Assembly (NCBI GenBank): GCA_022496185.1
Contig: WTXG01000442.1
Coordinates: 1 to 22,677, forward strand
Length of the DNA: 22,677 nucleotides
Direction of reading: 5' to 3'
Source of the DNA: Multifurca ochricompacta
Taxonomy: Eukaryota; Basidiomycota; Agaricomycetes; Russulales; Russulaceae
In this document: piece after piece, positions 17,137 through 22,677 of the stretch
Layout of the letters: each line of letters opens with the position of its first letter
How positions within the stretch are numbered: the first letter of the stretch is position 1
The notes under the pieces: model-generated
What the model saw: only the letters and a program-made list of their open reading frames with translations
What the model was told of the DNA's origin: nothing
Databases searched by the model: none
Translations under genes and position numbers: made by a program

Positions 17137-18348
17137 TACATGGGCAGACAAACCCACTAACGTACCCTTGGTCACCCAACATATTGACCAATGGAAGGAG
17201 CTGTGACAATCAGCCAATAAGAACCTGTTGAAGGCACAGTATCTCTTATTGGAGCAACCTAGCAAGTTCACACCTTATCAGACCAATGACTGGGTCTGGC
17301 TTGAAGGGCAAAACATTCACACATCACACCCCATGGCCAAGTTAGCGCCCCAACATCACAGGCCCTTCCAGATCAGAAGGAAGTTGTCAGATGTGTCATA
17401 CAAATTACAACTGCTGGAGAAATGGAAGATCCACCCAGTCTAGTGATGTGCCTGGCCCGGCTCAAAGCTGGAAGCCAGGCCAAGCCAGGCCGTTGTGATG
17501 GCCCAGCAAGGGCTTTGGCCCGGCTCAGAGAAGCTAAAAGCCAAAGCTGCCGGCTCAGGCCGTGGCTTTCAACAGCACATACAAGTGCAATAGCAATTGT
17601 CAAAATCAGTAGAAATCTGATCACAAAGTGGTTGATTTGGGTCATGTGATCATGTTTATTGCAGCATTTCAAACTTTTTCTTCAATATAGCTTTGCAATA
17701 TGTAACACACTAAGTCATATTTGGATTAGCTGAACTATAACTACTAGTTATATGTCATAAAATTTTCTCTACCAAAAGCTGCGCTTGGGCCAAGCCAGGC
17801 CAGGCCAAGCCATCTGTGGCGGCTTTGGCTTGGCCCAGACTTTAGGAAAGCTGGAGCCACCTCAGGCCAAGCCAAAGCCGTGGCTTTTGGGCCAAGCGGG
17901 CTGGAACATCACTAACCCAGTCTTCCATGCCACACTTCTGACCCCATACAAAGAGACTTCCATTCATGGGGAAAACTTCCCAAGACCCCCACTGGACCTT
18001 ATCAATGGGGAGGTGGAATGGGAAGTGGATTGCATTCTAGACTCATCATGACAAGGCCAAGGGCACAAGCTGCATTACCTGATTAAGTGGAAAGGGTTCC
18101 CAGACTCTGACAACTCATGGGAGCCAGCCAGGAATATCTTCACTCCAGACCTTATTGAGAATTCCACTTACAACATCCCCAGGCACCCAAGAATAGTTAA
18201 AAGGAGAGAGCTCCTACCCTCATTTACCCCCAGAACAACACATCCCTCACAACATCCTACCCAAATCAAATCACTACTATGTCTTCTTCCTCTTTCATCG
18301 CCACCTCTGCTGCTATTGATGCCTTTACTGCTACAAATGTGGTTGTAG
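17137..18348 (+). pseudogene. Ty3/gypsy pol 3' end: integrase C-terminus and chromodomain, split by a MITE
   Basis: The frame reads through the end of integrase (NDWVWLEGQNIHTSHPMAKL, then PFQIRRKLSDVSYKLQL and WKIHPV at about 17290-17440). It is interrupted by the MITE and resumes at 17923 with FHATLLTPYKET. A chromodomain follows (HYLIKWKGFPDSDNSWEPA, near 18073-18130), which in chromoviral gypsy elements steers integration to heterochromatin. Two in-frame TGA codons (17204-17206 and 18049-18051) stand where arginine would fit. The frame ends at TAG 18346-18348. Everything upstream of the integrase C-terminus is absent, replaced by the unknown repeat. The next ORF starts inside this end, in another frame. 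Confidence 0.85.
17433..17922. mobile_element. hAT-type MITE (474 bp) with 8-bp target duplication ACCCAGTC
   Basis: The element 17441-17914 starts TAGTGATGTGCC and ends GGAACATCACTA, giving terminal inverted repeats TAGTGATGT. ACCCAGTC flanks it on both sides; 8-bp duplications are the hAT hallmark. Both subterminal regions are rich in GGCC-containing words such as CAGGCCAAGCC in both orientations, as hAT transposase binding regions often are. The AT-rich centre has no ORF. Removing it rejoins the pol frame without a shift. Confidence 0.88.
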
Positions 18349-19475
18349 AGGCCTTCCCCTCCACTCATCCTTCTACCCATCCCTCCTCTCCAATCAACTA
18401 TGAAGCCACTGAGGCACAGGTCAAGAAACAATCCCCCAATCCCAACAAAGACTTTGATCACTCAGAGGAACCCCACCCAAATGACCTCCTCAACATAGAG
18501 CTGGATGACAAGGTTCCCAAATTTCCCTTCTTCATCAACAACCCAAACTCATCAATGTACTTCCCCCTCAAAATCACAATGGCCGATGGAGAGAAGGCCA
18601 TTGCCAAATATATTTTCTACACCGACAGGGGAATGGACATTGCCAGCTGTATGAAGAAGGATGGACTGGTCTATGGAGCACCAGTCTATCTGGAAGAGAG
18701 ATATACAGGATGTCTCCACCATGCAATGAGTGATGAACAGCTTGGTCATCTAGCTGCTGACGACCCCCAAGCTTTTGTGATTGATGAAGTACTGAACAAC
18801 ATGCGACTCCCTCATCTCAAAGCTGAAGTGATGAGACTGTGGAAGACCTTGATGCTGTGCACCACACTCAATAGACAGTATTGGGAGTATGCAAAACAAA
18901 TGACAAGATTGATGAGTGGGATGTTCCAGGTGGAACAGGAGTTGACAGATATCAGGAAGAGGTTGGAGATTGGAGATGCATATCAGACCATCACTGAGAG
19001 GTACACAGACACCTATGCACAACCCCTCCCTCCACGATCTTTGGGAGCTGCTCCCACATTACTACCCAATCAATTTGAGATGCTGCAGATGCATGAAAAC
19101 CCCTGTGGACAAACATGTTGGCAGTGTGACAGTAAGTACCATATCAGTTGGAACTGTCCCCTCAACCACAAATGGTGTTGCCACTGCCGCAGCAACCTGC
19201 ATTGGAGCCAGTTCTGTATTTTCTGCCGCCTTGGTGTTGCCCCAACCATTGTCAACCCATTGGGATGGTGTGGCAAGTGTCTATGTCACAATGCTGGGCA
19301 TTGGGAGATCAACTGCCCTGTTCACAACATGTGCCCCCAATGTGGATGACATGGTCCATATGGGTTCTTGTGTACTCACCAATGTGCCATGGATGAGACT
19401 TACACCATGGACAACCATAATGTAGTGGATGATTATGTGGATTTAGTGCAGGATGATGATGGTGCGTGTTTCTAG
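18279..19475 (+). pseudogene. zinc-knuckle ORF downstream of gypsy pol (one internal TGA)
   Basis: This starts at an ATG and overlaps the last 70 nt of the pol frame in another frame. It runs 356 codons to a TGA (19347-19349), then continues in the same frame to TAG at 19473-19475. Residues 1-80 are Ser/Thr/Pro-rich. A folded-looking part (FPFFINNPNSSMYFPL, then RGMDIASC) and a helical, possibly coiled-coil stretch (residues about 185-245) follow. The C-terminus has two exact C-X2-C-X4-H-X4-C zinc knuckles (CWQCDSKYHISWNC, CCHCRSNLHWSQFC) and at least one variant (CHNAGHWEINC). The TGA falls inside a further cysteine motif, CPQCG..H, where CGA would fit. The layout is Gag-like, but the position after pol is unusual. 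It may be a 3' accessory nucleic-acid-binding gene or the gag of another, juxtaposed element. I do not recognise a named family. Confidence 0.7.
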
Positions 19476-19861
19476 CTGGGTCAGCTCTAGCACTTCAAAG
19501 TCCAGTCCTAAGAACTGCAAATGAACCGGGAACCAGACTGGACTGTAACCAAGAGGACCGGACCATCGGTCTCAGTCACATGCAGTTTGTGACATAGCTG
19601 GTTCCTGGTTCAAGCACATGAGCACTATTACAATAACCACTATAGGACCAGTTTAAACCAGGTTTGAACTGGACCTCCAGTCCACTTACAGGGGAGATAG
19701 CTATCATATAAGTGTTATCAGATAGCAAAATCATCTACTAGTCATTATCCAGTAAGTATCAAAGACAATGTGCTGGGGGATCTGTTGGCTTTAAATGCAT
19801 CCTAATCAAGGGACCTTATGCTGGACCCTGACCCACATGCTAGAAAAGCAATGGTCATGTC
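19476..19861. other. non-coding stretch, possible SINE body and diverged repeat
   Basis: No gene is visible. Around 19490-19690 there are many related words (GTCCAGTCC, ACCGGACC, GGTTCCTGGTTC, AGTCCACTT) in both orientations, suggesting a decayed non-autonomous element, but I found no clean terminal repeat or target duplication. The part nearest 19861 may be the body of the SINE whose tRNA-like head follows on the minus strand. Confidence 0.35.
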
Positions 19862-19939
19862 ATGGATTGAACCCAAGACCTTGGGATGAGTCAGGTGACC
19901 TGGCCCAGTCCAGTGCTTTAACCACTAAGCTATATAGCC
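19862..19939 (-). repeat. tRNA-like head of a candidate SINE
   Basis: On the minus strand the sequence starts GGCTATATAGCTTAGTGGTT. TAGCTTAGTGG (19932-19922) matches a pol III A box, and GGGTTCAATCC (19874-19864) matches a B box. The D-arm and T-arm are recognisable, but the acceptor 3' strand does not pair and the middle is longer than in a tRNA. That points to a tRNA-derived SINE rather than a working tRNA gene. Confidence 0.6.
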
Positions 19940-20122
19940 TTAGTTCATATTGGTACATAATCTTATATATTAAGGTCATATTGTCTGGCACCTGACTATG
20001 TCAACGGGATCATCAAATAAATGTCAAACAAACCTGAATGTTGAAATATTTAAGCGTGTTACTCAACCCATCCAAACTACCAAATTCCATCCAAACTACT
20101 AGAGTCTAAACTATATATTCTA
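19940..20122. other. upstream region of hAT2
   Basis: AT-rich, with CCATCCAAACTAC- and CCATCCAAACTAC-like words repeated at about 20068-20100 and TATATATT at 20111-20119, just before the hAT2 ATG. No other feature seen. Confidence 0.35.
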
Positions 20123-21869
20123 ATGGCTAAAACTAGAGCAAGTGGTTCCACACAGCAACAGGTGAAGGCTAAAGCAACCAATCCAAAGTCAGTGAGCAAA
20201 TCAAGCAATGTGAAGAAACACAACACAAGACCTACCAAAAAGCCAACAAACAGCCAAAAATGGCCAGCTTCCAGATGCAATGAGGAGACAAGTTCAGATG
20301 AGGAATACAAGGACTGGCATCCACATAAGAAGATGAAGCATGTAAACCATGATACAGATGAAGATGTTGAGGTTGACCAGGTTGAAGATGAGGAACCCAA
20401 GGTAGTTGACGATGATGATGATGAAACAGGAGCTGAAGAAGAGGGTGAACAAGTAAGTTGTTCAGCAGTAGTACAAGACATAAAACTTATGTGGATGATA
20501 AAGGAAGCAAGTGACCTTGAGGAGCAGCATCATGGCGAGATCCCAGATGCATTGACTGTAAAGAGCAGCACAACAAAGGACCTTCTCACAATATTCTTGG
20601 ACCACATCACTGTCAACTTCAAGAAGGGGAACAAAATCACTAAAGTTAAGGGACGATGGTGCCTTCCCTGCAGGTAAGCATAGAACAGTAACAATGGGAC
20701 AAAAAACTCACAAAAGGACAGGGCAAACAAAGAAGTTATGAAAGGAGGAGAGAGATGTGCATTTTTCACAGGAGGAAATTCAAGCTGCCAATAACATATA
20801 TGTCAGCATTATCAGCTCTACAGTGACCGATGCAAAGTGGCAGGCATACCTGAGAATCATCATGCCCTCCCATGACCATTATGGAGAAGCCTAGAGGAAG
20901 AAAAGCGACAGGGACAGAATAGACAGGCTAAGATTGATGGAATGCTTGAGATCCAGCCCAAACTGCAGTTCACTCGTGATGGAGCACTTGAGGCAATTGC
21001 ACAGTTTGTCGCATGTGATGACCAGGTATGCCAAATCAATGTGATATTGATTGAGTTGCTGATGATTGCAACAGGCTCTCACAGTAGTCAAAAAACCTGT
21101 GTTTCATAACTGTCTCATCGCAATGCAGCCAAGAATGATGCATAAAGACTTACCTAGTACACACAATGTTGTCATTCACATCCACAATGAATTTGTTGCC
21201 TGGTTAACAAAGCTGAAAAAAGAAATCCTGGTAAGTAACCTCATATCTTTGGTGTATCTTGGACTCATCAGAAAAAAGGAAGCACCTGGAAAGATCTCGT
21301 CAACTTCAGATGGATGGACAGTGGACAACACAAAGGGTTCATTTCTAGGAATGACTGCACACTGGATTGAAGTGAGGGACAATAAGTGGAAGTTGTGCTC
21401 AGAAGTAGTTGGATTCCAGCCTGTGTCAGGGGAGCATAGTGGTTGGAATCTCAGGCGGTACTTTGTTGGATTATGTGACTGTGTGGGTATCTTCAACAAA
21501 CATGGATCGAAGGCAAGTCATATTAATATATCCTTTGATCATAATAAGTTAACTACTCTACAGCTATTCACGGTTATGCTCGACAATGCTTCCAACAACA
21601 ATACTACCTGCGAGACTATTGAGACCTTTCATAAAAGACACCAATACAAGCTCTGGAAAGCCCAAGAAAACCAACTTCCGTAAGTTTCATCTCTTTAAGT
21701 CCAGCAAGGCATGCTAATTCCATCAGATGTTTTGGACATGTCGTCAATATTGCTAACATTGCTGTGATGACCCATGTCATGAAAATTGCTACAATTGAGA
21801 CTATGACTGCAATCTGGGAGTATTGACCCCTCATTACCAGATAACCGTGTGCTTGGTGGATCACTGGAC
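20123..21869 (+). pseudogene. hAT transposase pseudogene (hAT2), truncated by a copia LTR
   Basis: A second hAT transposase, of a different family from hAT1. The ATG at 20123 opens a basic, then acidic N-terminus (runs of Asp near 20410). A BED-like zinc finger follows: GRWCLPC before an intron and C..HI.QHY after it. The catalytic core shows STSDGW (first Asp), the block GMTAHWIEV..KWKLCSEVV and LDNASNNNT (second Asp), then ENQLPCFGHVVN. Likely introns: 20453-20503, one near 20675-20770, 21026-21074, 21231-21278, 21513-21563 (GC-AG) and 21680-21726. Breaks: TAA at 20792-20794, TGA at 20873-20875 (an arginine position), a frame problem at the second intron, and one extra T after IWEY (near 21828). 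The C-terminal half is missing, because the copia LTR begins at 21870 directly after GGSLD. Confidence 0.82.
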
Positions 21870-22142
21870 TGTTGACACAGGATGTGTCTGGAGATGCTTC
21901 AGGCATCTAAGGTTCGCTTCAGCTGCAGATTAGATTAGATTAGATTCCGGAGTATCGGACTTTTTATGTTATCTTTATTACATTTCTTTCTCACCTTACT
22001 CAGCTGATTAGTGATGGACTTAGTAATGCGCAGTAAGCATGTGATATCTCATTGGCCAATGGCCTTTATCCCTCTCTGTTTATTGTCCGGCACTTGTGGA
22101 CTTATTCCCAGTGTGCACAGACCATTTCCCCTGGCCCCTATG

Positions 22143-22152
22143 GGTATATAAG
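22143..22152 (+). promoter_or_regulatory. TATA box of the right copia LTR
   Basis: GGTATATAAG followed by GGTGTCTGTTTCGTC, matching the minus-strand LTR promoter at 3849-3840. The predicted RNA start falls at or just before the stem-loop 22172-22202. Confidence 0.65.
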
Positions 22153-22171
22153 GGTGTCTGTTTCGTCCTTT

Positions 22172-22202
22172 ACACTTCAGAGTTCTTCTTCCTCTGAAGT
22201 GT
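22172..22202 (+). promoter_or_regulatory. stem-loop at the predicted transcript start of the right copia LTR
   Basis: ACACTTCAGAG pairs with CTCTGAAGTGT around the 9-nt loop TTCTTCTTC. The stem is identical to that at 3789-3820, although the loop and flanks differ. Confidence 0.6.
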
Positions 22203-22382
22203 AAGTTGTCTTTACTTTACTCTCTACTTTTCCTTTGACTAACATACTCTGTGTAGTAAACTTGTCTTTTAGGTCAGTAGTATAGTATTATAGAGTTCTT
22301 CTTCCTCTGAAGTTAAACTTGTCTTTTAGCCTCACACGCTACTAACCACAGTCAGTATAACCAGCAGCATGATTGTTTGACA

Positions 22383-22397
22383 GGTTATGGGCCCTGG
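22383..22397 (+). promoter_or_regulatory. primer-binding site (initiator-tRNA half-molecule type)
   Basis: GGTTATGGGCCCTGG directly after the LTR, identical to the other two copia PBSs in this window. Confidence 0.78.
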
Positions 22398-22677
22398 CCA
22401 CTCATACTGACTGATGTATTCCTTCTGTTCATACACAGCCCAACTCGCTTTTCGCACTCCAAGCTCACAAAAAGCTTCAAAGTCTTTCCCACCAGCTTCT
22501 TCCAGTGAGCTTTCCTATTTACTGTCTGTGCACCTTAACACCCCACAGGATGACGCAGTTTACTGCTCATCCTGAACTGTTTGGCTAGCCCTTCGGGTTC
22601 TTGCAAAAGGTGATGAGGGACCCTAAGCAGGTGAAACACCTTGAGCTCCTTGAAGTGCACACTAGGTATTAGTAAAA
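22398..22677 (+). other. leader of the right copia element (runs off the window)
   Basis: Homologous to 1970-1700 on the minus strand. From an ATG at 22550 the peptide MTQFTAHPELFG ends at TAG, after which FLQKVMRDPKQVKHLELLEV is readable in the same frame. The same TAG is present in the left element. It may be a short upstream ORF or a decayed coding exon. Confidence 0.45.

Larger units (their letters stand above)
21870..22382 (+). mobile_element. copia LTR, plus strand (513 bp)
   Basis: It starts TGTTGACACAGG inside hAT2 and ends TGTTTGACA directly before the PBS. Contents in order: the stem-loop AGATGC..GCATCT (21893-21909), tandem ATTAG repeats (near 21929-21947), the TATA box, a conserved 11-bp stem-loop, and a partial second copy of that motif (22290-22312). 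It is homologous to the minus-strand LTR 1986-4113 but points the opposite way. The rest of the element lies to the right of the window. Confidence 0.85.

Noticed and set aside
18168..18461. Glycine-rich minus-strand ORF opposite the gypsy pol end
   Set aside because: Antisense shadow with no motif; the plus strand carries chromodomain pol and the zinc-knuckle ORF.
19862..19939. Functional tRNA gene on the minus strand
   Set aside because: A and B boxes are present, but the acceptor ends do not pair and the central region is too long.
20077..20481. 134-codon minus-strand ORF rich in serine
   Set aside because: It is antisense to the hAT2 N-terminus and arises from its acidic repeats.

Overview
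This window looks like a transposon graveyard from a filamentous basidiomycete, most likely an Agaricomycete; I cannot name the species. The grounds are the protein families (Ty1/copia, chromodomain Ty3/gypsy, intron-rich BED/hAT transposases, Tc1/mariner), introns of about 45-59 nt with GT-AG ends, and TATATAA-type promoters in the LTRs. I see no host housekeeping gene, rRNA, true tRNA gene or CRISPR array. Almost every base belongs to a mobile element, and every multi-domain gene is broken.

Layout, left to right. (1) 1-4113: the 5' part of a minus-strand copia element: gag start (145-1), a leader interrupted by a 906-bp solo gypsy-type LTR (646-1551), a primer-binding site, and a 505-bp LTR split by a 1,621-bp fold-back Tc1/mariner element (2167-3787). 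(2) 4114-14397: a hAT transposase pseudogene (hAT1) whose exons and eight short introns can be followed base by base. One intron contains a second fold-back Tc1/mariner element (6228-13864), and inside that lies an almost complete copia retrotransposon (6442-12463: 347-bp LTRs, 5-bp target duplication CCAAC, PBS, gag, broken pol, polypurine tract). (3) 14398-17136: a copia solo LTR (14818-15181), a directly repeated unknown sequence, and a 1,261-bp solo gypsy-type LTR inside the second repeat copy. (4) 17137-19475: the 3' end of a gypsy pol (integrase C-terminus and chromodomain) split by a 474-bp hAT-type MITE, then an overlapping ORF with CCHC zinc knuckles. (5) 19476-20122: non-coding, with a tRNA-like SINE head. 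(6) 20123-21869: a second, different hAT pseudogene (hAT2), cut off by (7) a plus-strand copia LTR (21870-22382) with PBS and leader running out of the window.

How it fits together. Insertions can be ordered by nesting: hAT1, then fold-back 2, then copia; and minus-strand copia LTR, then fold-back 1. Decay is dominated by CpG loss: all seven differences between the two copia LTRs are CpG versus TpG/CpA, and nearly all in-frame stops are TGA where arginine (CGA) would fit. The most striking signal is that two unrelated Tc1/mariner elements are each built as near-perfect palindromes containing only the N-terminal DNA-binding half of a transposase. One sits just downstream of an LTR TATA box, where transcription would give a long hairpin RNA. 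Other points of interest are a covarying hairpin at the predicted copia transcript start, seven small hairpin repeats in the copia leader, and the zinc-knuckle ORF placed after gypsy pol.
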